From a virus: a DNA stretch of 32,980 nt. Numbering within the stretch: position 1 is the stretch's first letter; each line of letters starts with the position of its first letter. Made by a program: the position numbers and the translations under genes. The notes beneath the pieces were generated by a model, which worked only from the letters and a program-made list of their open reading frames with translations, did not search any database and was not told the DNA's origin. Below, one piece after another: positions 8,175 to 17,680 of this stretch. Where the stretch lies: IMG/VR virus record IMGVR_UViG_3300030329_001881, positions 1 to 32,980 of that record, one strand, 5' to 3'.

Positions 8175-8609
8175 ATGGCACATTTAAGACAACAAATTAG
8201 AGAACGAGTTGCAACCACGCTTACAGGTCTAACTACAACAGGCTCTAATGTCTTTCAATCAAGAGTTTATCCAATAGAGAACACCAAACTACCCTGTTTG
8301 TTGATCTACACCAGAGAAGAAAGCTCAGAGCCATTAGATATGTCTCCGCCTCGTACTATAGAAAAAAGATTATCGCTTGTTGTAGAAGGTTATGTGAAGG
8401 CTAACAGCAATTATGACGATACTATAGACACTATTACAAAAGAAGTAGAGGTGGCTATGTATGGCGATAGATTAATAAACAATCTAGCTAAAGATAGCTT
8501 TTTAGTCAGTACAGATATAAGTTTCAATGGAGAAGGTGATAATCCACTTGGAATTGTTGTAATGACATTTGAAATACCTTATCATCATACAGAAGGAACT
8601 TTAGAATAA
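8175..8609 (+). CDS. Tail terminator (lambda gpU-like)
   Basis: A 144-residue protein. The N-terminal helix LRQQIRERVATTLTGL, the strand VFQSRVYPIENTKLPCLLIY, and a central LSLVVEGYVKANSNYDDTIDTITKEVEVAM are the usual layout of gpU-type tail terminators, which stop tail tube growth and bind the neck. It sits just before the tail tube gene, as in lambda (Z-U-V order). No Shine-Dalgarno; TACAAT lies 6 bases before the ATG. Confidence 0.75.
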   Translation: MAHLRQQIRERVATTLTGLTTTGSNVFQSRVYPIENTKLPCLLIYTREESSEPLDMSPPRTIEKRLSLVVEGYVKANSNYDDTIDTITKEVEVAMYGDRLINNLAKDSFLVSTDISFNGEGDNPLGIVVMTFEIPYHHTEGTLE

Positions 8610-8613
8610 TATT

Positions 8614-9000
8614 ATGGCAACATTTTCAGGATCAGCAGGTGTCGTTAAAGCAGGTGGCAACGCCATCGCAGAAATTACATCATTCTCCGTAGAGCAAACA
8701 GCAGATACTATTGAAGATACTTCAATGGGTGATAGTGCAAAAACTTATAAATCATCATTAACAAGTTTCACAGCTTCAGTAGATGCAAGATTTGATGATA
8801 CAGATACAGCTCAAACTGCTATGTCTATAGGTAGTTCATTAGCATTTTTATTTCAACCTGAGGGATCAGGTTCAGGTGCTTATCAATTATCAGGTACAGG
8901 CATAGTTACAGGCATATCACAAAGTCAGGCTCACGATGGATTGGTGGAAAGATCATTCTCTGTACAAGGTACAGGTGCTTTAACAATAGGAACTGTTTAA
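8614..9000 (+). CDS. Major tail tube protein
   Basis: A 128-residue beta-rich protein with the typical opening ATFSGSAGVVKAGGNAIAEI, the motif VEQTADTIEDTSMGD and the late strand VERSFSVQGTGAL. These are the features of short lambda gpV/TP901-type tail tube subunits that stack into the hollow tail. It lies between the tail terminator and the tail chaperone, the standard siphovirus order. The abundance of the product would be high. Confidence 0.85.
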   Translation: MATFSGSAGVVKAGGNAIAEITSFSVEQTADTIEDTSMGDSAKTYKSSLTSFTASVDARFDDTDTAQTAMSIGSSLAFLFQPEGSGSGAYQLSGTGIVTGISQSQAHDGLVERSFSVQGTGALTIGTV

Positions 9001-9003
9001 TAA

Positions 9004-9339
9004 TTGAAAGTTATAGATAGAGCAAAAGCTCATTTTGATACCCTAGATATCAAAAAGATCATCGTACCTGAGTGGGGCGAGGAAGATAAACCCTTAGAGA
9101 TTTATTCCAAACCCCTAACTCTCCAAGAAACTCAAAAACTATGGGCTATGGCTAAAGATAATGAAATGACCATGTTAGCCTATGTGCTGATCTATAAAGC
9201 ACTAGATGAAAACGGAGAAAAAATCTTTTCTTTAGAAGATAAACAAGCACTCCTTACTAAAGTAGATCGTAATGTTCTCATTCGTGTCTCGAATGAAATT
9301 ATGGCAGAAGAAGCACCTGAAGAAGTAAAAAAAAATTAG
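9004..9339 (+). CDS. Tail assembly chaperone, G-type
   Basis: A 111-residue cytosolic chaperone expected to coat the tape measure during tail assembly. It opens KVIDRAKAHFDTLDIKKI and has LTLQETQKLWAMAK and LTKVDRNVLIRVSNEIM, matching phage tail chaperone proteins of this length. The start codon is TTG, three bases after the tube-protein stop; no in-frame ATG is close by. The gene ends in a run of nine A residues that looks like a frameshift site, giving a longer product. Confidence 0.8.
   Translation: MKVIDRAKAHFDTLDIKKIIVPEWGEEDKPLEIYSKPLTLQETQKLWAMAKDNEMTMLAYVLIYKALDENGEKIFSLEDKQALLTKVDRNVLIRVSNEIMAEEAPEEVKKN
9327..9335 (+). promoter_or_regulatory. Slippery A9 run for programmed -1 frameshift
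   Basis: Nine consecutive A residues, read in the zero frame as gtA AAA AAA AAt TAG. The zero-frame stop follows at once, which favours slippage. The -1 frame opens directly into the conserved T domain. RNA polymerase slippage on the A-run could give the same product. Confidence 0.75.
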
Positions 9340-9500
9340 ACCTAGATAATCACCTTTATAATCAACTACAATTAGCAGAGATTCTTGGTAAGTCTTTAGA
9401 CGAGATACAACAAATGTCTATGGAAGAATACCAATTATGGACAGCTTACTTTAAAATAAAACAAGAACGAGCAAAACAGAATGGCAAGTCAAGCATATAA
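9327..9500 (+). CDS. Tail chaperone T domain, made by -1 frameshift (GT fusion)
   Basis: In the -1 frame relative to the G gene, an open stretch encodes LDLDNHLYNQLQLAEILGK followed by SLDEIQQMSMEEYQLWTAYF, typical of the T part of lambda gpGT. It has no start of its own. Slippage on A AAA AAA at 9327-9333 would join codons 1-110 of G to this frame, giving about 165 residues and ending at 9500, 20 bases inside the tape measure gene. The order G-(GT)-tape measure is the conserved siphovirus arrangement. Confidence 0.82.
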   Translation, partial: KKKLDLDNHLYNQLQLAEILGKSLDEIQQMSMEEYQLWTAYFKIKQERAKQNGKSSI

Positions 9501-11277
9501 AATACTAATAAAAGCAAAAGATCAGGCAAGTGGCACATTTAAAAAAGTGGGTGGTGCTGCTAAAGGTGCTGCTGGTGCAGTTGGTAGTGTGGCAAAAGTA
9601 GCTCTGGGTGCTACTGTAGCTATAGCTGCTGTGGCTACAACATTAGCAGTATTAGCTAAAAAGTCATTTGATTTTGCTGATGCTATCGGCAAAGTGTCCA
9701 CTCGGACAGGAATGGCTACTGATACCATTCAAGGATTTCAAATTGCTTCTGTGTTAGCAGGAAGTACAGTTGATGCAGCAAACACTTCATTAGAAAAATT
9801 TACACGATCTGTTGGTGATGCACAAAGAGGTCTAAAAACCCAAGCCGATATATTTAGAGATTTAGGAGTTTCTATTACTGATGTTAGTGGCAACACTAAA
9901 GATATGGACACCTTATTCCGAGAGGTTACACAAGCAATGAAAGGTTTAACTTCACAATCTGCCAAAGCCACAGTAGCAGCCAATCTATTTGGTCGTGCTG
10001 GAATTAAAATTTTAGGTGCTATTGATGGTATGGGTTTAGGAATAGATGATTTTATTGAAAAAGCAAAAGACTATGGCTTGATACTAGATCGTGACAGCAT
10101 CAAAAAGTCTGAATTGTTTAATGATACTTTGTATGTTTTAACCAGACAATTTCAAATTTTAAAAGCTGAAATTGCAGTTGCCTTCTTGCCTATTTTCCAA
10201 AGATTGACAGCAATGTTTGTTCTTAGTAATCAAAAAATGTCTGATGGTGAAGAAGGTGTTAAGGGTTACGCTGAAACTATTAGGGATAGTGTGATAGGTG
10301 GTTTTTTATCTGCTTTAAAAACCATGAATGACTTTTTAAAGGGTATAGGTGCAACAGTAAGTGGTTTTAAAAGATTAAGTCTTGAAGCATCGAATTTAGG
10401 AATACATCTTCAAAGAGCAGGACAAATGTTTATGATGGTTGCTCATGCAGCAGACAAAAATGTGCTTAAAGCAGGTTTGGCTTTAGCTCAATACGAAGCT
10501 CTTGGAACACAATTTGTTGATGTTGAAGCAGCAATGGCAGAGTTTAATAAAACAAATGTAGATACAACTAAATCTTTAGACGATATGATAACAAGCCTTG
10601 AAAAATTCCTTGAAGGTGCTTTTGGTGAGCTTGATCCTGAAACAAAAAAAATAGTTGATGAATTGTTTAACCTTAGTGATGCTTTCAAAGTTGTTGAGGG
10701 TGGAATAACAGATAATCTTGATCCTATGGCAAAACTCGCTGCAACTTTTGAAACGCTTGAACAAAGACAAATGCAATGGAAAACAATATGGGCTAGAACT
10801 TTTGATCAAGCTGCCGATGCTTTAACTGATTTTGTTGAAACAGGGAAACTAGAGTGGCAAGATTTTATGAGAATGTTATTAAGAGATATAGTCAGACTGC
10901 AAATTCGTATGCAGATGGCTAATATCTTTGGTTTTATGGCTACAGATGATACACCAACACCAGAACCACCACCCCTTCCTCATGGTGGTTTTACAGGATT
11001 TTCAGGTGGTGGCTATACAGGTATGGGTGCAAGAGCAGGTGGTATAGATGGCAAGGGTGGTTTCCCAGCAATACTACACCCTAATGAAACAGTATTAGAT
11101 CACACAAAAGGTCAAGGTGGTGTAGTAATCAATCAAACAGTTAGTTTTGCTACAGGAGTACAAGACACAGTTAGGAATGAAGTTTTACAACTATTGCCTG
11201 ATATAGCAGAATCATCAAAAGGTGCTGTTTTAGAAGCTATGAATCGTGGTGGTGTTTTTAGAAGGGGCATGAAATGA
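9481..11277 (+). CDS. Tail tape measure protein
   Basis: A 598-residue protein setting tail length. At about 1.5 angstrom per residue the tail would be near 90 nm. It has an N-terminal KILIKAKDQASGTFKKVGG, a glycine/alanine-rich hydrophobic region at about 25-60, and long helices. Residues about 430-500 (ADALTDFVETGKLEWQDF and RDIVRLQIRMQMANIFG) match the lambda tape-measure C-terminal domain. A glycine-rich tail and FPAILHPNETVLDH follow. The start overlaps the frameshift product by 20 bases. Confidence 0.93.
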   Translation: MASQAYKILIKAKDQASGTFKKVGGAAKGAAGAVGSVAKVALGATVAIAAVATTLAVLAKKSFDFADAIGKVSTRTGMATDTIQGFQIASVLAGSTVDAANTSLEKFTRSVGDAQRGLKTQADIFRDLGVSITDVSGNTKDMDTLFREVTQAMKGLTSQSAKATVAANLFGRAGIKILGAIDGMGLGIDDFIEKAKDYGLILDRDSIKKSELFNDTLYVLTRQFQILKAEIAVAFLPIFQRLTAMFVLSNQKMSDGEEGVKGYAETIRDSVIGGFLSALKTMNDFLKGIGATVSGFKRLSLEASNLGIHLQRAGQMFMMVAHAADKNVLKAGLALAQYEALGTQFVDVEAAMAEFNKTNVDTTKSLDDMITSLEKFLEGAFGELDPETKKIVDELFNLSDAFKVVEGGITDNLDPMAKLAATFETLEQRQMQWKTIWARTFDQAADALTDFVETGKLEWQDFMRMLLRDIVRLQIRMQMANIFGFMATDDTPTPEPPPLPHGGFTGFSGGGYTGMGARAGGIDGKGGFPAILHPNETVLDHTKGQGGVVINQTVSFATGVQDTVRNEVLQLLPDIAESSKGAVLEAMNRGGVFRRGMK

Positions 11278-12134
11278 TAATTACAGTACCAACAAGCCCA
11301 AACTACGCTACAGTTTCATTTACGCTAAATAGAAATATTGCAGCTTCACGATCTGTATTTACTAACAGACAAAGAATACAAGAATACGATGGCTGTTATT
11401 GGACAGCACAAGTAACACTACCACCAATGCAAAGAGCAGATGCTTTAGAGTGGACAACATTTTTAACTAGGCTACAAGGTGTTAAAAACACTTTCTTGCT
11501 TGGTGATCCATCACATACAACTAATTCAGGCACATACAATGACGATCATTTAGCCACAGAAAACAGAGTAAACGATACTTCTGAAACTTTAACTTTTACT
11601 GCTTCTACCTCAACCATAACTGCTGGTACTAGCATATTCACCAATACTTTCGCAGGTGACTTCATTGTGGTATCAGGGGCAACCAATGATGATAACAATG
11701 GCACATTTAAAGTAACAACCAAAACAAGTGCTACAGCAGTAGTAGTCGATAGAGCTTTAGTTGATGAATCTTCAACTGCAAATTGTAAAGTTAGACAAAA
11801 TATAAAAGGTGCAACAGGACTATCTTTAACTAGAGTAGGTTCAGGGGCAGGAACAATCAAAAAAGGCGATTATTTAGCCATTTTAGATGCAGCAGCAACT
11901 ACAGGTGATCCTGTGCAATATGTCATGGTTGTAGAAGATGCTACAGCATCAAGCACAGATTATGGTGTCAGAATAGAACCAAAACTAAGGGCAGACATAA
12001 CAGCAGGGCATTATGTAAAATTTGCAAGCCCTAAAGGTCAGTTTAGGTTAGCTTCTAATCAAGTCTCATGGTCTGTTAATCAAGCATCTATTTATGGTCT
12101 TTCATTTACAGCAGTTGAGGTTATAAATGGCTAG
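11274..12134 (+). CDS. Minor tail protein, distal-tail type
   Basis: A 286-residue beta-rich protein directly after the tape measure, overlapping it by four bases (ATGA). The N-terminal 85 residues (ITVPTSPNYATVSFTLNRNI, then WTAQVTLPPMQRADALEW and FLLGDPSH) resemble the first minor tail protein in many lambda-like marine phages. The middle (about 100-180) is a threonine-rich domain that looks inserted, and the C-terminus (SPKGQFRLASN...SIYGLSFTAVEV) closes the fold. It probably forms the ring joining tube and tip. Confidence 0.65.
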   Translation: MIITVPTSPNYATVSFTLNRNIAASRSVFTNRQRIQEYDGCYWTAQVTLPPMQRADALEWTTFLTRLQGVKNTFLLGDPSHTTNSGTYNDDHLATENRVNDTSETLTFTASTSTITAGTSIFTNTFAGDFIVVSGATNDDNNGTFKVTTKTSATAVVVDRALVDESSTANCKVRQNIKGATGLSLTRVGSGAGTIKKGDYLAILDAAATTGDPVQYVMVVEDATASSTDYGVRIEPKLRADITAGHYVKFASPKGQFRLASNQVSWSVNQASIYGLSFTAVEVING

Positions 12135-12753
12135 TAGAGAAGATATACCAGCAGCAGTAGCTAGTAGATTAGCCAATGACGAACAAAAGATCGCTTTTGG
12201 TGTGAGCTTAGAATTTGATTCAGGAACGCTTAATTTGTGGTCAGGCATAGGAGATTTCACAGGCAGCGATGGCTTAACTTATACAGGGGCAGGTGAACTG
12301 TTAAATATAGAAAATGTTGATGAAGATAAAGAACTATCTTCAACTAATATGACTATTGGTATTTCAGGTTTAAGCGAAAACATAGTTACTTATGCGACAA
12401 CCGAAGATTATCAAAACAGACCTATGACGATTAAAATGTTTTTCTTTCACCCTGATACCGATGATGAAATTGGTAATGTAATTCTATTCAAAGGTAGAAT
12501 GGACACACTTACAGTAAATGATGGCGATAGCTTTAGTGTTGTTATTTCAGCAGAAAATAAACTTATAGACCTAACTAGACCAAAAAACCTTTTCTATACT
12601 GCTGAAACTCAAAATTTTCTTTATTCAGGTGATAAAGGATTGGAATTTGTTAGCAAAATAAGAGAACAAACTGTTAATTGGGGATCGTTAGCATCATGGG
12701 GTGGTAGTGTTGGAATAGGTGATGATGGGGGTACAACAACACCTGAGTATTAA
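12127..12753 (+). CDS. Minor tail protein, tip or hub
   Basis: A 208-residue protein with a good ribosome binding site (GAGGT 6 bases before ATG) that overlaps the previous gene by eight bases. Features such as FGVSLEFDSGTLNLWSGIG, an ISGLSENIV segment and VILFKGRMDTLTVNDGD are typical of the tail-tip protein lying between the distal tail protein and the gpJ-like protein. The C-terminus is glycine/threonine rich. Exact correspondence to lambda gpL or a DUF2163-like protein cannot be settled here. Confidence 0.6.
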   Translation: MASREDIPAAVASRLANDEQKIAFGVSLEFDSGTLNLWSGIGDFTGSDGLTYTGAGELLNIENVDEDKELSSTNMTIGISGLSENIVTYATTEDYQNRPMTIKMFFFHPDTDDEIGNVILFKGRMDTLTVNDGDSFSVVISAENKLIDLTRPKNLFYTAETQNFLYSGDKGLEFVSKIREQTVNWGSLASWGGSVGIGDDGGTTTPEY

Positions 12754-12755
12754 TC

Positions 12756-15700
12756 ATGTTAGGTAAAATAATAAAAGCAGCTATAGCTATAGCTCTTGTA
12801 AGTACAGGATTACAATGGATAACAGGCACACTTCCAGCAGGTTCTGTTTGGGGTAGAGCCTTTTGGAGACAAAAAGTTGCAGGGAATATTGCTTTATTAG
12901 GTCTTAGCTATCTTAGTGCTAAAGGTTCTGAAGATACTACCAAACAAAATCTAGCCATTAAATCAGCAGGTTTAAATGCGATTGCTGCTCGTAATGTTGT
13001 TTATGGCAAAACTAGAGTTGGTGGTACAGTAGTATTTCGTGGCACATCAGGGGCAAATAATTATTTATTACACAATGTTATAGCTTTAGCTGGACATGAA
13101 ATTAATGATCTAAAAAAAATATATATAGATGCAGGTCAAGGTTTAATTGAATTAGACCTAGCATCTGACTTTGTTTCTGCTACTGAAAATGGCGAAACTG
13201 TTTATCGAACCACTAAATCAGCTTTTGTTAATACTGATAATGATAATGCTTATACAAGTGGTAGTTTAATTAAAGTAACTTATGAAAAAGGAGATCAAAC
13301 AACTGCTAATGGTTATGCTGTAAATAATATAGGTGCTGCATGGACAACAGATCATAAGTTACAAGGCATAGCTTATATTTATATTGCTTGTGTTTTTGAT
13401 GTTGAAAAATTTACTCGTTACCCTGAATTTAGTTTTGAGATAGAAGGTAAGAAAGTTGTTGATCCTAGAGTTCATGAAACTAACAGAACTTTCTCTAGTA
13501 ACCCAGCTTTAATTATTCGTGATTATTTAAAAGATAACACCTATGGTTTTGGTGCTACTGATACTGAAATTAATGATGAAGCTAGTGGTGCTGGTTTTAA
13601 ACAAGCAGCCAATGATTGCGATGATGACATAACTACTGAAGGTTCTTCTACTGAAGATCGTTTTGCTTTAAATGGTGAGTTTGGTTCTAATGAAGAACCA
13701 CAAAGAGTGTTAGAACACATGCTTACATCTTGTGGTGGTCAATTAACTTACAACAATGGTAATTTTTCTTTATTTGTTGGTAAGGGTAGAACAGCAGCAG
13801 GAAGCATTACAGATGATAAAGTTTTAGCCCCTGTGCAAATAACAACCAAATCATCTGGCATGGGTTCAGCTAATGGTGTCAAAGCCACTTATGTTAGACC
13901 AAGTGACAATTATATTGGTGGAGAAATTACACCCTATAAGGACAGCACCTTTTTAACTGAAGATACACCATCAGGAGAAGCATCAGCCAGCTATGAAAAG
14001 TATATGAATTTAACTTTTCCTTACACACACACAACCTATACAGCTCAACGATTAGCTAGAATGGCTTTAAATTATACTAGACAAGATCAAACCTTATCTG
14101 TAGTAGTGCCAATAGAATTTTTATCTTATCAAGTTGGCGATGTAGTTAATTTTACTAATGAAAGATTGGGCTACGATGGTAAAGATTTTGAAATTACAGC
14201 AATGTCATTTGAATTTATGAATGACAAATATCTAGCTGTAAGGTTAGACCTAAAAGAATATAATTCTGCTGTATTTAATACCTTTACCTATGTAACTGAT
14301 CCAACATTACCAACAGCACCAACTTCAGGCGATACTTCTGTTTCTCCACCTACCAGCTTAAGTTTAAGTGAAATAGTTAAATCAGGATCAGTAATTAAAT
14401 CGGCTTCTGTTTTTGTCAAAGCTACTTGGACAAATGCTGTTGATGAAAAAATTGCCAACACTATAGTCATGTATAAAAAATCAACCGATTCTGTTTATGA
14501 TGGTGTAAGTGTTGGTTATCCAAACAATACTTTTCACTTTAAAGCAGACACAGGCATTACTTATGATGTAAAGGCTTATCATGTGTCGGTAGCTGGAATA
14601 CATAGTGCTGAAACGGCTGGAGTGCAAATAACAGTAGGTGCTGAAGCTGTAACTTTAAACACAGGAACTATTGGTGGTATTACTATTGCAGCAGATAAAT
14701 TATATGAAGGCACAGGAACTTTCAATAACTCTAATACAGGATTTTATTTAGATGATGATGGTCAATTCTCCCTTAAAGACAAATTATCTTTTAATGGTAC
14801 AACCCTAACTGTTTCAGGAAATCTAACAGTAGAAAATACGATAGATGCTGGCAAGATCACTTTAGATGGTCAAGATTTATCAGCTTTAATTTCTGCAAGT
14901 GGTAGTGGCACAGGTGGAACTTTTATTCATAATACAAAAATATCCCAATTCAAATGGGTAAATGGTGTAGGCACTACACAATGGGGTTTATTTATTGATA
15001 ACACCAATGCACAAGGTCGTTTAGGGATCGGTACAGCTAGTAATCCTACTTCTGCCCTACATATTTATAACACTACACCACACATTAGATTAGAAGATGC
15101 AGATACAAGTGAATATGTAAGAATCAAAGGTGACGATGGCAACATGGTCTTAGAAGTTGATCTAGCTGAATCTGATGCTAATTCTTATCTTGGTATTGAT
15201 ATAGATAATGGAGAAAGAGCAAGGTTTACTAGTTCAGGTCTATCAGTAACAGGTAATGCAACAATATCAGGTGATTTAACAGTAAGTGGTACAACCACAA
15301 GCATAGACACTACAAACTTAGATGTTAAAGATAAAAATATCACTTTGAATTATGGTTCTGGAGATACTTCATCTAATGCTGATGGTGCAGGAATAACTAT
15401 TCAAGATGCTGTCAATTCTTCTACAGATGCTACTTTCACATGGAACGCAAGTGATGATAATTTTGAACTTTCACATGGTTTAGATTTTGGTGATAGTGCA
15501 AAAATAAGACTAGGTACAGACCATGATGCCAGCATCTACCATAACGGAAGTGATCTATTTATAGATGAAGCTGATGCAGGAAGAATCTTTATAAGAAGTA
15601 GTAACGAAGTAAGAATAAACAAATATACAGGCGAATTTATGGTTAGAGCTATAGCTGATGGCTCTGTATATCTTTATCACGATAATACTGCAAGATTACA

Positions 15701-17159
15701 AACAACAAGTAGTGGTATAGATGTTAATGGAACTATAAATGGTGTGGGTGGTAATGCATCAGCCCCTAGTTATATATTTGAAGGTAATACTGATACAGGG
15801 TTTTTTCACCCTGCTGTGGACGCTATTGGTTTTTCAACTGCTGGTTCTGAAAGAATGAGGATTAATTCTTCAGGTCAGGTCGGAATAGGAACAACCTCAC
15901 CAACTGAAAAACTCCATGTTGAAGGTTCTTTGCTTTTAAATGTAGCAACAAGTAGTGGATTAGGAGAGGAAGGTATATTTTTTAGGAGTGGGTTTTCTGA
16001 TTCTAACAAATATAATATTTCGATATTATCCTATGCACACGATGGTTCTGGGAACTTTTCAGATGGTCTGTCAATAAATGGGTATGATGGTGTTTCATTC
16101 TGTACAGGATCAAATTCCAGACAAGAAAGAATGAGGATAGATTCTTCAGGAAATGTAGGAATCGGAGACAGCTCACCTTCTTACCCATTAGATGTAAAAG
16201 GAAAGGTTGGGGTTGGAAGTGATGGTACTATACGTTGGGGTAATGCTCATGATTATGGAAAGCTAACTTGGGATACAGGCAAAGCTATTGTTAGAGGTGA
16301 ATCTGGCAAAGCATTATCATTAGGGGCAAATGCTACACAAGACACCATATATATAAACACTTCACAAAATGTAGGAATCGGAACAACCTCACCTGATAAT
16401 GTTTTACATGTTCAAGAATCTGCACTTTCAGGCAGAAGTGCATCTAACAGCAATACCTCTTTAACTTTAGAACATTCAACAGATACAGGGATTCAATTCT
16501 TTTCAGCAACACAAACACAACTTAGGTTTGGTGATGCTGGTTCTACAGGGGCAGGGGCTATTATTTATTCACACAGCGATAACATACTTAGACTAAGTGC
16601 AGCATCAGCTCATAGGTTTACAATAGGCAGTTCAGAAGCTATGAGGATAGATTCTTCAGGTAATATAGGAATCGGCACTTCCTCACCTGCTTCAGGACAA
16701 AAATTAACAGTTTCAGGAGATGCAACAGTTCTTGGCACTATGACTTGTACCACAATCTCTAAAATAACAGGATCATTTAAAATAGATCACCCACTAAAAC
16801 CAAAAACCCATTCTCTAGTTCATTCATTTGTTGAAAGCCCACAAGCCGATAATACTTATAGTGGTAAATTAAGACTTATCAAAGGGGAAGCAGAACTCAA
16901 CCTAGATGAATATTTTGGTATGACAGAAGGCACTATAGTAGCTTTAAACAGAGATTTTAGAGTATTTACAACTAATGAATCTAATTGGGATAATGTCAAA
17001 GGCAGCGTGAAAAATAATATTCTATATATAGAAAGCAACAATCCTGAATCTATGGCTGAAGTTTCTTGGCTAGTGATAGGTGAAAGACAAGACAAAGAAA
17101 TACATGAATCAGACCTAACCAATGATGAAGGTAAAATTATATTAGAGCCAAGCAAATGA
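12756..17159 (+). CDS. gpJ-like central tail protein with long fibre
   Basis: The largest gene, 1467 residues, and the likely host-recognition protein. Residues 1-520 form a gpJ-like tail hub, opening with a hydrophobic helix and carrying VVYGKTRVGGTVVF. Residues about 530-640 look like a fibronectin-like domain. From 640 to about 1330 come fibre repeats, with phrases such as IDSSGNVGIG recurring. The last 130 residues (IDHPLKPKTHSLVHSFVE...WLVIGER) resemble a C-terminal module that I associate with tail fibres of marine phages. Its stop overlaps the next ATG. Confidence 0.85.
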   Translation: MLGKIIKAAIAIALVSTGLQWITGTLPAGSVWGRAFWRQKVAGNIALLGLSYLSAKGSEDTTKQNLAIKSAGLNAIAARNVVYGKTRVGGTVVFRGTSGANNYLLHNVIALAGHEINDLKKIYIDAGQGLIELDLASDFVSATENGETVYRTTKSAFVNTDNDNAYTSGSLIKVTYEKGDQTTANGYAVNNIGAAWTTDHKLQGIAYIYIACVFDVEKFTRYPEFSFEIEGKKVVDPRVHETNRTFSSNPALIIRDYLKDNTYGFGATDTEINDEASGAGFKQAANDCDDDITTEGSSTEDRFALNGEFGSNEEPQRVLEHMLTSCGGQLTYNNGNFSLFVGKGRTAAGSITDDKVLAPVQITTKSSGMGSANGVKATYVRPSDNYIGGEITPYKDSTFLTEDTPSGEASASYEKYMNLTFPYTHTTYTAQRLARMALNYTRQDQTLSVVVPIEFLSYQVGDVVNFTNERLGYDGKDFEITAMSFEFMNDKYLAVRLDLKEYNSAVFNTFTYVTDPTLPTAPTSGDTSVSPPTSLSLSEIVKSGSVIKSASVFVKATWTNAVDEKIANTIVMYKKSTDSVYDGVSVGYPNNTFHFKADTGITYDVKAYHVSVAGIHSAETAGVQITVGAEAVTLNTGTIGGITIAADKLYEGTGTFNNSNTGFYLDDDGQFSLKDKLSFNGTTLTVSGNLTVENTIDAGKITLDGQDLSALISASGSGTGGTFIHNTKISQFKWVNGVGTTQWGLFIDNTNAQGRLGIGTASNPTSALHIYNTTPHIRLEDADTSEYVRIKGDDGNMVLEVDLAESDANSYLGIDIDNGERARFTSSGLSVTGNATISGDLTVSGTTTSIDTTNLDVKDKNITLNYGSGDTSSNADGAGITIQDAVNSSTDATFTWNASDDNFELSHGLDFGDSAKIRLGTDHDASIYHNGSDLFIDEADAGRIFIRSSNEVRINKYTGEFMVRAIADGSVYLYHDNTARLQTTSSGIDVNGTINGVGGNASAPSYIFEGNTDTGFFHPAVDAIGFSTAGSERMRINSSGQVGIGTTSPTEKLHVEGSLLLNVATSSGLGEEGIFFRSGFSDSNKYNISILSYAHDGSGNFSDGLSINGYDGVSFCTGSNSRQERMRIDSSGNVGIGDSSPSYPLDVKGKVGVGSDGTIRWGNAHDYGKLTWDTGKAIVRGESGKALSLGANATQDTIYINTSQNVGIGTTSPDNVLHVQESALSGRSASNSNTSLTLEHSTDTGIQFFSATQTQLRFGDAGSTGAGAIIYSHSDNILRLSAASAHRFTIGSSEAMRIDSSGNIGIGTSSPASGQKLTVSGDATVLGTMTCTTISKITGSFKIDHPLKPKTHSLVHSFVESPQADNTYSGKLRLIKGEAELNLDEYFGMTEGTIVALNRDFRVFTTNESNWDNVKGSVKNNILYIESNNPESMAEVSWLVIGERQDKEIHESDLTNDEGKIILEPSK
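15855..16687 (+). repeat. Imperfect dispersed repeats in the fibre
   Basis: Four related stretches begin at about 15855, 16131, 16361 and 16641. They encode variants of MRIDSSGNVGIGTSSP and end in CTCACC. Spacing is 230-280 bases. At the DNA level ATTCTTCAGG and AGGAATCGG recur. Such repeats let fibre segments expand, contract or recombine with other phages. Confidence 0.75.
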
Positions 17160-17311
17160 ATATAGAAGCAGAAATAGAAAAAATCAAAATAGAGATAGAA
17201 GAACTTAAAAAAGATTCGCACCCACCTAAAGGCTTACACGATCTTAAAGGCACAAAAGAGTTACTAGAAAGATTTGAAAAATTAGAAAATTTATTACTCA
17301 ATAAGGTATAA
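17156..17311 (+). CDS. Small coiled-coil protein, unknown
   Basis: A 51-residue protein made almost only of charged helix (MNIEAEIEKIKIEIEELKK and later KELLERFEKLENLLLNKV) with a short HPPKGLHDL break. Heptad spacing of I and L suggests a two-helix coiled coil. It starts at an ATG overlapping the fibre stop (ATGA). It may be a fibre-associated or assembly protein by position. No family recognised. Confidence 0.6.
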   Translation: MNIEAEIEKIKIEIEELKKDSHPPKGLHDLKGTKELLERFEKLENLLLNKV

Positions 17312-17312
17312 T
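17307..17312 (+). promoter_or_regulatory. Possible -10 element (TATAAT) before a leaderless-like start
   Basis: TATAAT ends eight bases before the ATG at 17321, which has no Shine-Dalgarno site. If used, the transcript would begin at or next to the start codon. No -35 consensus is visible. Confidence 0.3.
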
Positions 17313-17320
17313 TTTTAATT

Positions 17321-17659
17321 ATGGCAATTTCTTATACATGGAATACAAAACAACACGACTATTATCCAAGTCATAATAGCAAGTCTAAAGTTATTCATAC
17401 TGTGCATTGGCGATTATTAGCAACTGATTCAACTAAAGATGCAGATGGTAATAATTACACAGCCGAAACTTATGGCTCTTGTGGTTTAGACACTTCTGAT
17501 CTTTCTAGTTTTACAGCTTATGGAAGTGTAGATGCAACCAAAACTCAAGCATGGGTAGAAGCTGCATTAGGCTCTACGGAAGTGGCTAATATGAAGTCAG
17601 CTTTAGATGCTAATATTGCAGAACAAAAATCACCTACAAGCGTTAGTGCTAGTTTTTAA
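17321..17659 (+). CDS. Conserved-looking small structural protein
   Basis: A 112-residue protein opening MAISYTWNTKQHDYYPSH. It has the compositional look of small beta proteins found near fibre genes in cyanophages and other marine phages (SKVIHTVHWRLLATDSTKDA, then a C-terminal AWVEAALGSTEVANMKSAL helix). It might be a fibre-tip, chaperone or decoration protein; I recognise the pattern but not a function. Starts without a Shine-Dalgarno site. Confidence 0.6.
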   Translation: MAISYTWNTKQHDYYPSHNSKSKVIHTVHWRLLATDSTKDADGNNYTAETYGSCGLDTSDLSSFTAYGSVDATKTQAWVEAALGSTEVANMKSALDANIAEQKSPTSVSASF

Positions 17660-17680
17660 ATATTAGTGTAGTATAACCCT

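Noticed and set aside
16003-16188. Minus-strand open frames within the fibre, tape measure and terminase genes
   Set aside because: They lie fully inside strongly supported plus-strand genes, have no ribosome binding sites and show no domain-like sequence.
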